64,000 nucleotides of DNA from Bacteroidota bacterium. Lineage in GTDB: Bacteria; Bacteroidota; Bacteroidia; Chitinophagales; Chitinophagaceae. Position 1 is the first letter of the stretch. Every line of letters begins with the position of its first letter. Of the stretch, positions 18,546-25,885 are shown one piece after another. The notes under the pieces are model-generated. The model made no database searches and was not told where the DNA came from. It saw only the letters and a program-made list of their open reading frames with translations. The position numbers were made by a program, and so were the translations under genes. Where the stretch lies: positions 485,121-549,120 of the forward strand of contig VGFP01000001.1 in NCBI GenBank assembly GCA_016868855.1. The letters are read 5' to 3'.

Positions 18546-19112
18546 CTAAGAAATCTTTTCTACTTGCATGTAGTTGAGTTCTACAGGCGTTGATCTTCCG
18601 AAAATTTTCACGGTAACTTTCAATTTCTTTTTCTCGTCATTCACTTCTTCGATCACGCCATTGAAATCATTGAACGGTCCATCTACAATTTTGATAGTCT
18701 CTCCAATGATGAAAGGCTCGCTCATGGTCATTCCACCGGCATCACTCATTTCATCGATCTTGCCCAACATTTTGTTTACTTCCGCCTTGCGCAGTGCTAT
18801 TGGATTCTCTTTTCCTAGAAAATGAATCACGTTGGTGGTATTCTTGATGGCAGTGATGATGTCATCATGCAGCTTTCCTCCAACACATTCAATCATCACA
18901 TATCCGGGATAGAAGTTGCGTTCGCGCATGACTTTCTTGCCATTTTGCACCTTGTAGACTTTCTCCACTGGGAGGAATACCTGTTTGATGGCTTTGTCCC
19001 AACCATTGCGCACGATGTCTTTATCCAGGTACTCTTTCACCTTCTTCTCTTTTCCGGAGATGACGCGAAGCACGTACCATTTGGTTTCTTGTTGTACTGT
19101 TATTTCTTCCAT
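18546..19112 (-). CDS. nusG: Transcription termination/antitermination protein NusG
   Basis: A 188-residue RNA polymerase processivity factor. The N-terminal NGN domain starts at KWYVLRVISGKEKKVKEYL and contains PGYVMIE; the C-terminal KOW domain is VDGPFNDFNGVIEEVN to ELNYMQVEKIS. The start codon overlaps the secE stop by one base (TAATG), so the two are translationally coupled. The downstream neighbour is not rplK but a terminator and the opposing histone-like gene. Confidence 0.97.
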   Translation of the reverse strand: MEEITVQQETKWYVLRVISGKEKKVKEYLDKDIVRNGWDKAIKQVFLPVEKVYKVQNGKKVMRERNFYPGYVMIECVGGKLHDDIITAIKNTTNVIHFLGKENPIALRKAEVNKMLGKIDEMSDAGGMTMSEPFIIGETIKIVDGPFNDFNGVIEEVNDEKKKLKVTVKIFGRSTPVELNYMQVEKIS

Positions 19113-19306
19113 TACTTAAACAATGAATAAACGAATTTAAGTGCAGAGCTGCTTCCAAGGTCCAATACCCACACGATGGCAGTGATCACCAATGTTGCTA
19201 CGAGTACAATCATGGTTGATTGCTGCAACTGCTGCCAGTTGGGCCAGGTCACTTTCTCCATGAGCTCTTTGTAAGAGTCTTTGAAGTATGCTTGTATTTT
19301 GTTCAT
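19112..19306 (-). CDS. secE: Preprotein translocase subunit SecE
   Basis: A 64-residue single-helix SecE. An amphipathic N-terminal helix with the conserved ELMEKVTWPNWQQL is followed by one transmembrane segment (TMIVLVATLVITAIVWVLDL). It forms the SecYEG channel with SecY. It overlaps nusG by one base and follows tRNA-Trp, the standard order. Confidence 0.95.
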   Translation of the reverse strand: MNKIQAYFKDSYKELMEKVTWPNWQQLQQSTMIVLVATLVITAIVWVLDLGSSSALKFVYSLFK

Positions 19307-19359
19307 CTGTTTCAGGTTTTAAACTGAGGGAGTAAAGTTACCCAAAGTTTTCCTTTTTG

Positions 19360-19430
19360 CACGGGCACTAGGATTCGAACCCAGATCAAAGGTTTTGGAG
19401 ACCTCTATTCTACCATTGAACTATGCCCGT
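19360..19430 (-). tRNA. tRNA-Trp (CCA)
   Basis: A 71-nt cloverleaf. Acceptor ACGGGCA pairs with TGCCCGT, the anticodon loop is CTCCAAA (anticodon CCA) and the T-loop is GGTTCGAATCC. It lies between tuf and secE as in other Bacteroidota. Confidence 0.96.
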
Positions 19431-19440
19431 TCTTAAGAAA

Positions 19441-19471
19441 CAAAGTACCCAGAGAGACTCCAGGTACTTTG
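19441..19471 (-). terminator. Hairpin between tuf and tRNA-Trp
   Basis: CAAAGTACC (19441-19449) pairs perfectly with GGTACTTTG (19463-19471). On the minus strand it is followed by the short pyrimidine run TTTCTT. It could be a partial terminator of tuf or an RNA-processing signal for the tRNA. Confidence 0.5.
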
Positions 19472-19525
19472 CTGTTGATATAACTTTTGAGGTCAAACTC
19501 TCGGAGGAGGTCAACCGATCAAGTC

Positions 19526-20713
19526 TTACTTGAGGATCTCAGTAACCTGTCCAGCTCCCACTGTACGGCCACCTTCGCGGATCGCGAATTTCAATCCTTT
19601 TTCCATGGCGATTGGTTGGATCAACTTCACTTTCAAGTTGATGTTATCACCAGGCATCACCATTTCAGTTCCTGCAGGAAGTTCGCACTCTCCTGTTACG
19701 TCAGTTGTACGGAAATAGAACTGAGGACGGTATTTGTTGAAGAATGGAGTGTGACGCCCACCTTCATCCTTGCTCAATACGTATACTTCACCGTTGAATT
19801 CAGTGTGTGGAGTGATTGAACCAGGTTTGCAGATAACCATACCACGGCGGATCTGGCTTTTCTCAATACCACGGAGCAAAAGTCCAGCGTTGTCTCCAGC
19901 TTCACCCTCATCGAGGAGCTTGCGGAACATTTCAACACCGGTAACGGTAGAAACAAGTTTGTCTTCTTGCATACCTACAATCTCAACACCTTCACCCACT
20001 TTGATTTTTCCACGCTCGATACGACCAGTAGCAACTGTACCGCGACCAGTGATCGTGAATACGTCTTCTACTGACATCAAGAATGCAAGATCAACAGGAC
20101 GAGGAGGCAATGGAACGTAGCTGTCAACTGCATCCATCAATTCGTTTACAGTGGCAACCCACTTTTCTTCGCCAGCCAATGCGCCGGTTGCAGAACCCTT
20201 GATGATTGGAGTGTTGTCGCCATCGAAACCTCTCTTGGTCAACTCTTCGCGGATTTCCATCTCAACGAGGTCAAGCAATTCAGGATCATCAACAAGGTCA
20301 ACCTTGTTCATGAATACTACGATACGAGGAACACCTACCTGACGAGCAAGAAGGATGTGCTCTTTCGTTTGTGGCATTGGACCGTCAGTTGCGGCAACCA
20401 CAAGGATAGCGCCGTCCATCTGGGCAGCACCAGTAATCATATTTTTAACGTAGTCAGCGTGACCTGGACAGTCAACGTGAGCATAGTGACGAGAAGCAGT
20501 TTCGTATTCAACGTGTGCTGTGTTGATGGTGATACCTCTTTCTTTTTCTTCAGGTGCACCGTCAATCTCATCATACTTCTTTGCCTGTGCGAGACCTTTT
20601 TTAGAAAGAATCTCCGTAATGGCAGCAGTTAATGTTGTCTTACCATGGTCAACGTGTCCGATTGTACCAATGTTAACGTGGGGTTTGTCCCGCTTGAAGG
20701 TCTCTTTAGACAT
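19526..20713 (-). CDS. tuf: Elongation factor Tu
   Basis: A 395-residue translation GTPase that delivers aminoacyl-tRNA. The G motifs are [10 protein letters not shown] (G1), the RGITI switch (G2), DCPGHADY (G3), NKVD (G4) and the SAL-equivalent GSATGAL (G5). Domains 2 and 3 are complete, ending [14 protein letters not shown]. It follows the four-tRNA cluster and has its own -7 box. Only this tuf copy is visible. Confidence 0.99.
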   Translation of the reverse strand: MSKETFKRDKPHVNIGTIGHVDHGKTTLTAAITEILSKKGLAQAKKYDEIDGAPEEKERGITINTAHVEYETASRHYAHVDCPGHADYVKNMITGAAQMDGAILVVAATDGPMPQTKEHILLARQVGVPRIVVFMNKVDLVDDPELLDLVEMEIREELTKRGFDGDNTPIIKGSATGALAGEEKWVATVNELMDAVDSYVPLPPRPVDLAFLMSVEDVFTITGRGTVATGRIERGKIKVGEGVEIVGMQEDKLVSTVTGVEMFRKLLDEGEAGDNAGLLLRGIEKSQIRRGMVICKPGSITPHTEFNGEVYVLSKDEGGRHTPFFNKYRPQFYFRTTDVTGECELPAGTEMVMPGDNINLKVKLIQPIAMEKGLKFAIREGGRTVGAGQVTEILK

Positions 20714-20756
20714 TGTTATCTGTTTTTATGTTTTTTACTAACTATTGATGCGGCCG

Positions 20757-20764
20757 CAAAGTTA
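20757..20764 (-). promoter_or_regulatory. Candidate tuf -7 element
   Basis: TAACTTTG on the minus strand matches TAnnTTTG, about 44 bp before the tuf start. No good -33 box is seen. It would let tuf be made separately from the tRNA precursor. Confidence 0.45.
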
Positions 20765-20860
20765 TTGACTTTGAGACGATTTAAAAAAGAATTTTTCCAG
20801 GGTAAAAAGACCAGACCCACTCAAGAACTTACCCTCAGCAACTTTTCCCATTTAATTGAG

Positions 20861-20932
<72 letters not shown>

Positions 20933-20941
20933 ATTCGTCTG

Positions 20942-20981
20942 TACCACTGAGCCCTGCCTGCCGGCAGGCAGGTACAACGGC
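20942..20981 (-). pseudogene. tRNA-Thr remnant split by a 20-bp palindrome
   Basis: Plus-strand TACCACTGAGC (20942-20952) and TACAACGGC (20973-20981) together repeat 20 contiguous bases of the 5' end of the tRNA-Thr(GGT) gene just beside it. They are separated only by the palindrome at 20953-20972. Removing the palindrome restores the uninterrupted tRNA sequence. Confidence 0.75.
20953..20972. repeat. 20-bp perfect palindrome (intergenic palindromic element)
   Basis: CCTGCCTGCCGGCAGGCAGG is a perfect self-complementary sequence lying inside the tRNA-Thr remnant. A half copy (CCTGCCTGCC) is at 17957-17966 in the rplK upstream region. The size and form suggest a dispersed palindromic repeat. 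Confidence 0.75.
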
Positions 20982-21000
20982 GATTATCCCCTGCCTACAC

Positions 21001-21018
21001 ACTTGCCGGTTGGCAAGT
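21001..21018. repeat. Second hairpin in the tRNA-Thr/tRNA-Gly spacer
   Basis: ACTTGCC (21001-21007) pairs with GGCAAGT (21012-21018) around GGTT. It lies 28 bp from the 20-bp palindrome and resembles a diverged, opened version of its core. A third stem, ACCGC/GCGGT, is at 21031-21048. Confidence 0.5.
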
Positions 21019-21052
21019 ATGGGCTTGAAGACCGCACAGCCTGGCGGTTGTG

Positions 21053-21125
21053 AGCGGGAGACGAGGCTCGAACCCGCGACCTATAGCTTGGAAGGCTATC
21101 GCTCTACCAACTGAGCTACTCCCGC
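21053..21125 (-). tRNA. tRNA-Gly (TCC)
   Basis: A 73-nt cloverleaf with acceptor GCGGGAG/CTCCCGC, anticodon loop CTTCCAA (TCC), T-loop GGTTCGAGCC and discriminator T. Third in the Thr-Tyr-Gly-Thr-tuf cluster. Confidence 0.96.
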
Positions 21126-21166
21126 ATGATACTGGTAAAAAGTTGTCGAACCCATTCCAAAGGGTG

Positions 21167-21249
21167 TGGGCAGGAGTGGATTCGAACCACTGAAGTCGAA
21201 AGACAGCGGATTTACAGTCCGCCCCATTTGGCCGCTCTGGAACCTGCCC
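21167..21249 (-). tRNA. tRNA-Tyr (GTA)
   Basis: An 83-nt class II tRNA with a long variable arm. Acceptor GGGCAGG pairs with CCTGCCC, the anticodon loop is CTGTAAA (GTA), the T-loop GGTTCGAATCC and the discriminator A. Confidence 0.96.
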
Positions 21250-21288
21250 GCCATGTTTTTCTCAATCTAATATTCTGTCCGTAGATGG

Positions 21289-21361
21289 AGCCAGAGAAGG
21301 GACTCGAACCCCCGACCAGCTGATTACAAATCAGCTGCTCTACCAGCTGAGCTACTCTGGC
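21289..21361 (-). tRNA. tRNA-Thr (TGT)
   Basis: A 73-nt cloverleaf with acceptor GCCAGAG/CTCTGGC, anticodon stem CTGAT/ATCAG with loop TTGTA (anticodon TGT), T-loop GGTTCGAGTCC and discriminator T. It is the first gene of the tRNA-tuf cluster. Confidence 0.96.
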
Positions 21362-21444
21362 TTGTACAGATTGGAAAAACTTATCTTGACTTATTTACCA
21401 GGAAAAGTTGATATATAAAGAACTACCCCAATTTTTGGGGAATG

Positions 21445-21473
21445 CAAAGGTAACGGAAATTGTTAAATGCAAA
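21445..21473 (-). promoter_or_regulatory. Promoter of the tRNA-tuf cluster
   Basis: On the minus strand TTTG (21473-21470) is followed after 17 bp by TACCTTTG (21452-21445), a full match. The predicted start is near 21438, within the small CCCCAA/TTGGGG hairpin at 21426-21440. Confidence 0.7.
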
Positions 21474-21512
21474 AATTTTGAGGTGGAATTTTAGAAAGAA
21501 TTCCAACTGGGT

Positions 21513-21812
21513 CTATGCATATTGTTTTTCCTTGACTCTTTTGATCTGCACCAATACTGCATCCATTGCCATATCGAAAGATTCTTCAAAAGATTTGGTG
21601 CTGTGTTTCACAAACAATGCACGCTTTGGAATATTGACCCTGATCTCGGCAATCTTGTCCTTGATCTGATGCATCACATTGTCCAACTTCAGATAAACAT
21701 CAACAGTCATGATCTTATCATGGTGGCTGGAAAGTTTTGAGATTTTCTTATTGACATGCTCCAATAATTTGCTGTCTGCATCAAAGTGCAATGCATGAAT
21801 GTTTACTGTCAT
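21513..21812 (-). CDS. hpf: Ribosome hibernation promoting factor, short form
   Basis: A 99-residue HPF/YfiA-type protein, which binds in the tRNA/mRNA channel of the 30S subunit during slow growth. Family pattern: MTVNIHALHFDADSKLLEHV, the VDVYLKLD strand, then a helix with HSTKSFEESFDMAMDAVLVQIKRVKEK. It lacks the C-terminal dimerisation domain of long HPF. It lies between xerC and the tRNA cluster, the usual Bacteroidota position. Confidence 0.92.
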   Translation of the reverse strand: MTVNIHALHFDADSKLLEHVNKKISKLSSHHDKIMTVDVYLKLDNVMHQIKDKIAEIRVNIPKRALFVKHSTKSFEESFDMAMDAVLVQIKRVKEKQYA

Positions 21813-21912
21813 AACCCATCTATTTAAATATTAACTTATGAAAATAATATCATCCTTAAGTTAATTAAAAATGGAATTTCCGCAATAAAAAATCTGTTAA
21901 ATAAAACTTGGA

Positions 21913-22830
21913 TCAGCCCTTTGGATGTGATTTCTTATGTATGTCCCTCAACCGGTCAATGCTGTTGTGGGTATAGACCTGTGTAGCGGCCAAACTGCTG
22001 TGTCCCAGCAGTTCTTTAACGGCATTCAATTCAGCACCATTGGATGTGAGATGTGTCGCAAAACTGTGGCGCAATACGTGCGGACTCTTCTTGTCGGCTG
22101 TGGTAATCAGCGAAAGATATTTTTTTACAATAGCATACAATTGCCTGGCACCTGGATGCTTCCCTTTGCCGTTGATCAGTAAGAATGAACCCGAATCAGC
22201 AAGAAATAACTGACCCGCCTCATCCATAAAAAGCCTGATGGTTTTTGCCAACACCTCGCTGATGGGTATGACCCTTTCCTTGTTGCCTTTACCCAGGACT
22301 TTTATCTGCGTTCTTGCAAAATCTATTTGTGTTGTTTTTAAGTTGACCAACTCGCTTACGCGCATTCCCGTTTGATACAGAAGATTCACAACAAGATATT
22401 CCATCCGTCCATCCAGATCATCCGAAAAATAATCTCGTTGCGAAAGTTGATCCATTTGATCCGACTCAACGTAGGTGGGTAATCTTTTTTTTGTTTTGAG
22501 GACCTGTATTATTTTAGCCGGACTCGCTGCTATCCACTCGCGAACAAGACAATATTTAAAAAAAGATTTTAATGTAGATATTTTTCTATTGATGGTTCGG
22601 GGTGTTATTTTCTGTACAGCAAATGCCGCCATCCAAGTCCTGATCATAGATGGTTGGATCTGATCCAGTTGCTCTACAGCAAACTGCGCTTGTAGAAACT
22701 GTGAAAAGTGCTCGAGATCATCTGTGTATGCCTTGATGGTGTGAAGCGAAAAACGCTTCTCAAATTTGATAAAATCATGAAAGAAACCAATGGCATCCCT
22801 GACTGGTATAGACATAAAAAAAGTAGCCAT
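21913..22830 (-). CDS. xerC: Tyrosine recombinase XerC
   Basis: A 305-residue chromosome-dimer resolvase. The N-terminal SAM-like domain covers about residues 10-100. Catalytic residues are Arg157 (TGMRVSEL), Lys181 in VLGKGNKERV, His251 and Arg254 in HVLRHSFATHL, His277 in LLGHSSL, and Tyr286 in TQVYTH; all are present. Its place between rpsU and hpf is the conserved housekeeping context, which argues against a mobile-element integrase. Confidence 0.95.
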   Translation of the reverse strand: MATFFMSIPVRDAIGFFHDFIKFEKRFSLHTIKAYTDDLEHFSQFLQAQFAVEQLDQIQPSMIRTWMAAFAVQKITPRTINRKISTLKSFFKYCLVREWIAASPAKIIQVLKTKKRLPTYVESDQMDQLSQRDYFSDDLDGRMEYLVVNLLYQTGMRVSELVNLKTTQIDFARTQIKVLGKGNKERVIPISEVLAKTIRLFMDEAGQLFLADSGSFLLINGKGKHPGARQLYAIVKKYLSLITTADKKSPHVLRHSFATHLTSNGAELNAVKELLGHSSLAATQVYTHNSIDRLRDIHKKSHPKG

Positions 22831-22881
22831 AAAGTTACTAAACCCTATGACTACTTTGTATTATTTGAAAGGTGACTCGAA

Positions 22882-23079
22882 TTATGCTTCGATCTCTCCG
22901 TTCTGGATTTTCTGCTTGTAGATGGCCTTCAGAACCTCCCCCCTGCGTTTTACAGATGGTTTTGTAAAAGATTGACGCTCACGAAGTTGCAAAAGTGTTT
23001 TTGACTTTTCGTACTTCTTTTTGTACTTTTTTAGCGCCTTGTCAATGTTCTCGCAATCTTTAGAATCAATGATTAACAT
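22882..23079 (-). CDS. rpsU: 30S ribosomal protein S21
   Basis: A 65-residue, very basic S21. Start at ATG 23079 (MLIIDSKDCENIDKAL); the open frame continues upstream for 18 non-homologous codons. The family core KKYKKKYEKSKTLLQLRERQ and KPSVKRRGEVLKAIYKQ is present. It is first in the rpsU-xerC-hpf gene order. A full promoter lies 25 bp upstream. Confidence 0.95.
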   Translation of the reverse strand: MLIIDSKDCENIDKALKKYKKKYEKSKTLLQLRERQSFTKPSVKRRGEVLKAIYKQKIQNGEIEA

Positions 23080-23103
23080 ATAATCCCCGGTTTTTAAGGA
23101 TTG

Positions 23104-23134
23104 CAAAGATATGGGAATATTTAAGAAAAACAAG
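23104..23134 (-). promoter_or_regulatory. rpsU promoter
   Basis: On the minus strand CTTG (23134-23131) is followed after 19 bp by TATCTTTG (23111-23104). The -33 box overlaps the last codons of the small peptide ORF upstream. A start near 23097 is expected, giving a leader of under 20 nt. Confidence 0.7.
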
Positions 23135-23273
23135 CGTAATCTTCACCTGGTACCCCTATCCCATCACATTGAATGAAATTCTTGGTTGTTTCCCTGATGT
23201 CAAGCTCCCAAATGACTGGCTCATCCCACTGCAATCTGCTCAACTCCTTTTTCTCTTCTCCTGACTCGATCAT
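23121..23273 (-). CDS. Orphan 50-residue peptide with lasso-type RiPP leader motif
   Basis: A 50-codon ORF from ATG 23273 to TAA 23121, bounded upstream by an in-frame TAG 6 bp before the ATG, so the start is fixed. AGAAG lies 4 bp before the ATG. The charged N-terminus (MIESGEEKKELSRL) is followed by WDEPVIWELDIRETT, resembling the W/YxxPxIxxLDIxxT leader element that RRE proteins bind in lasso-peptide precursors. The last part, CDGIGVPGEDYACFS, is Gly-rich with two Cys and an acidic pair seven or eight residues after a Gly. No cyclase, leader peptidase or exporter is in the window. A real but unclassified small protein is the alternative. Confidence 0.55.
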   Translation of the reverse strand: MIESGEEKKELSRLQWDEPVIWELDIRETTKNFIQCDGIGVPGEDYACFS

Positions 23274-23500
23274 ATACTTCTATTAATGATATCATGTACA
23301 GCAAATGAAAGCCCGTTTTATGGAATGTATGAAAAGAGGATCCAATGCCAGAAAAGATGTGTTTTGATGAAAAACTTATCTGGTTAATGTCATTGGATAT
23401 TGGATATAACGAAGTTAAATCAAATTGAAAGGATTCCCTTCAGAAAAACAACGTCCAAATCTGAGAAATATTGCGCGCATGGGATGTTTTGATTCCTTGT

Positions 23501-23508
23501 TACATTTG
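23501..23508 (+). promoter_or_regulatory. -7 element of tyrS
   Basis: TACATTTG lies 17 bp before the ATG at 23525, giving a very short leader and supporting that start. No convincing -33 box was seen at the right distance. Confidence 0.55.
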
Positions 23509-23524
23509 CACAAATATTTTAGCG

Positions 23525-24808
23525 ATGGACATTGTAGCAGCACTCAAATGGAGAGGAATGATTCAGGACATCATGCCTGGAACCGAAGAGCAATTGAAAA
23601 AGGAGCCAACAACCTGTTATATCGGATTTGACCCAACTGCTGACAGCCTTCATATTGGAAGTCTGGTTCCCATTCTTTTACTCTATCATTTGCAACAGGC
23701 TGGACACAAGCCATTGGCATTGGTAGGTGGTGCTACCGGCATGGTAGGCGATCCAAGCGGAAAGAGTGAGGAGCGTAATTTATTGAATGAGGAGACATTA
23801 CAGAAAAATGTTGCCGGAGTGAAGAAGCAATTGGAAAAGTACCTTGACTTTGATCCATCCAAAAAAAATTGTGCAGAGATCGTCAACAATTATGATTGGT
23901 TCAAGGGATTGGGATTCATTGATTTTTTAAGGGATGTCGGCAAGCACATTACTGTCAATTATATGATGGCAAAGGACAGTGTAAAGAAAAGAATAGAGGG
24001 AGAAACCGGTATTAGTTATACAGAATTTGCATACCAGTTGATGCAGGGTTATGATTTTTATTGGTTGTATCAAAACAAGAATTGCAAGTTGCAAATGGGC
24101 GGAAGTGATCAGTGGGGAAATATTACAACCGGAACAGAGCTCATCCGCAGAAAGGCTTCTGGTGAAGCATTTGCGTTTACTTGTCCACTGATTACAAAAG
24201 CCTACGGCGGTAAATTTGGCAAGACCGAGAAAGGGAATGTTTGGCTGGATCCTGAAAAAACTTCACCTTTTCAATTTTACCAGTTTTGGCTGAATGCAGC
24301 AGATGCAGATGCTGAAAAGTGGATTAAAATATTTACCCTGATTGACAAAACAACAATCGACCAATTGATTGCTGAACACAGAAACGACCCTGGTGCAAGA
24401 CTCCTTCAAAAGAAACTCGCTGAGGCGATTACAACTTTTGTACACGGTGAAAAAGAGTGTCAAACTGCACAACAAACCACTGAGCAGTTGTTTGGCAAGA
24501 GTGATGAAATCAATATGAAGGAGATGAATGAGCCCGCCCTGCTGCAAGCAATGGAAGGTGTACCCATCCACAGCATCTCTTATTCCATGATTTCCGATGG
24601 AATTGATGTGGTCAGTTTTCTTGCGGAGACAGGTATATTTCCAAGCAAAGGCGAAGCCAGAAAAATGGTTGCAGGTGGAGGGGTTAGCATCAATAAAGAG
24701 AAAGTAGTGGATGTCAATTTGGTTGTCGACAAAAGTCATCTGATAGCTGGCAATTATGTTGTTGTACAGAGGGGCAAGAAAAACCATCACTTGGTGAAAC
24801 AGCAATAG
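23525..24808 (+). CDS. tyrS: Tyrosine-tRNA ligase
   Basis: A 427-residue class I synthetase. The start is ATG 23525 (MDIVAALKWRGMIQDI); a longer frame would run through the promoter. The HIGH motif is HIGS at 43-46, the tyrosine-binding segment QMGGSDQWGN is at 190-199, and the KMSKS loop is KFGKT at 230-234, a usual bacterial variant. The C-terminal S4-like domain reads FPSKGEARKMVAGGGVSIN and binds the long variable arm of tRNA-Tyr, whose gene is in the nearby cluster. Confidence 0.97.
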   Translation: MDIVAALKWRGMIQDIMPGTEEQLKKEPTTCYIGFDPTADSLHIGSLVPILLLYHLQQAGHKPLALVGGATGMVGDPSGKSEERNLLNEETLQKNVAGVKKQLEKYLDFDPSKKNCAEIVNNYDWFKGLGFIDFLRDVGKHITVNYMMAKDSVKKRIEGETGISYTEFAYQLMQGYDFYWLYQNKNCKLQMGGSDQWGNITTGTELIRRKASGEAFAFTCPLITKAYGGKFGKTEKGNVWLDPEKTSPFQFYQFWLNAADADAEKWIKIFTLIDKTTIDQLIAEHRNDPGARLLQKKLAEAITTFVHGEKECQTAQQTTEQLFGKSDEINMKEMNEPALLQAMEGVPIHSISYSMISDGIDVVSFLAETGIFPSKGEARKMVAGGGVSINKEKVVDVNLVVDKSHLIAGNYVVVQRGKKNHHLVKQQ

Positions 24809-24834
24809 TCCACCTGGAAATACTCCTTCACAAT

Positions 24835-24868
24835 TTTTGGGATCTTCTTTTGAAATCACTTATTTTTG
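24835..24868 (+). promoter_or_regulatory. tRNA-Gln promoter
   Basis: TTTG (24835-24838) is followed after 22 bp by TATTTTTG (24861-24868), about 14 bp before the tRNA. Confidence 0.55.
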
Positions 24869-24882
24869 CAACCCAATTAGGC

Positions 24883-24953
24883 TGCCCGATAGTATAATGG
24901 TAGTACGACAGATTTTGGTTCTGTTTGTCTTGGTTCGAATCCAGGTCGGGCAA
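24883..24953 (+). tRNA. tRNA-Gln (TTG)
   Basis: A 71-nt cloverleaf. Acceptor TGCCCGA pairs with TCGGGCA, the anticodon stem ACAGA/TCTGT encloses TTTTGGT (anticodon TTG), the T-loop is GGTTCGAATCC and the discriminator A. Confidence 0.95.
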
Positions 24954-24978
24954 CATTTTTAACACTTAATTAACATTT

Positions 24979-25010
24979 AACCCACTGGTTTTCAATGGGT
25001 TATATTTTTT
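24979..25010 (+). terminator. Terminator after tRNA-Gln
   Basis: AACCCA (24979-24984) pairs with TGGGTT (24996-25001), followed by ATATTTTTT. Confidence 0.7.
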
Positions 25011-25145
25011 AAGGGTGTACTGACCTCCTTTTTTCCCCTATTTGTTCCCCTATTTTGAGGGAAATCGTTGATTTTTTGACCAAAAATTGAAAAGAGTTTG
25101 CATCAACATCTTCAAATAAACTGAACTGCCATAATAAGTTTACAA

Positions 25146-25712
25146 TCATTCAATGATCAGGTCAATGTGATCGAGCAAGCCCAATAGAGCTGGATAAGCA
25201 TGCTTTGATTTCTTGAGTTTGTTTCGATGTGGATCTATAGAATAATGAAACGAGGTTCTGAAATCAACTTTCTCCAGATTGCTCGCATCAAAGATGGCAT
25301 GATGCAAATCACATTGCAAAAATGTTGATTCGCTGAGATCACAATTGGTAAAATCAACATATCTGAGTTGTGAATGCTGAAAAAGGGTTGACTTTATTTT
25401 TGTATTGGTAAATGAGGAATTGTTCAATGTACAATGATCAAAACTAAAATTCAGTCCATATTCATTGGCTGTATCAAATTGAAGTCCCAATATTTTACAG
25501 TCCTTGAATTGAACATCACGAAAGATAACCTGTCTGATTTTTGCCAGACTCAAATCACAGTTGCAGAACATGCAATCCACAAAAATTGAACCACTGATAT
25601 CAACACCATTGAAATTACAATTGTCAAACACACAAGCGTCGTATTCACTGCTTATGTATTGCTCAGTCTTGAAATCAATTTTGTCAAATTTGATATTTCC
25701 CCTTGTTTCCAT
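25146..25712 (-). CDS. Pentapeptide-repeat protein
   Basis: A 188-residue protein made mostly of A(D/N)LXX-type pentapeptides, forming a right-handed beta-helix; examples are CVFDNCNFNGVDISGSIF, MFCNCDLSLAKI, FTNCDLSESTFLQCDL and ASNLEKVDF. Cys and Phe are frequent at core positions. Start chosen at ATG 25712 (METRGNIKF); a TTG at 25724 is also in frame. Some family members protect gyrase from quinolones or toxins, but most have no known role. The C-terminal NKLKKSKHAYPALLGLLDHIDL is a non-repeat cap. It overlaps a broken ORF at its 5' end. Confidence 0.85.
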   Translation of the reverse strand: METRGNIKFDKIDFKTEQYISSEYDACVFDNCNFNGVDISGSIFVDCMFCNCDLSLAKIRQVIFRDVQFKDCKILGLQFDTANEYGLNFSFDHCTLNNSSFTNTKIKSTLFQHSQLRYVDFTNCDLSESTFLQCDLHHAIFDASNLEKVDFRTSFHYSIDPHRNKLKKSKHAYPALLGLLDHIDLIIE

Positions 25713-25885
25713 TCGAGACCACAAATTTTCAACAATTTAATCCATAAAGGATGCTTCTCATCAACAAAATCAGTGTTTTTGATCTCAAATTTTAAAACAC
25801 TGTTTAAAGCTTCATTTTCCTCCTACTTACAACTGTTCATGTACCACCAAATGCCAATATACAAACCGTTGAAATATTTAGGCAT
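25652..25885 (-). pseudogene. Broken 77-codon ORF preceded by a G9 tract
   Basis: On the minus strand an ATG at 25885 opens MPKYFNGLYIGIWWYMNSCK, then an in-frame TAG (25825-25823), then 56 sense codons to TAA at 25652. The downstream part is protein-like (KFEIKNTDFVDEKHPLW, KLLKICGLEWK). The ATG is preceded by GGGAGGGGGGGGGTAA, a tract of nine G at the position of a ribosome site. The last 61 bases overlap the pentapeptide gene in another frame. No homologue is recognised. Confidence 0.4.

Noticed and set aside
21913..22830. xerC as an integrase of a mobile element
   Set aside because: Housekeeping context (rpsU-xerC-hpf-tRNA-tuf) and full XerC features; no att repeats at the neighbouring tRNAs.
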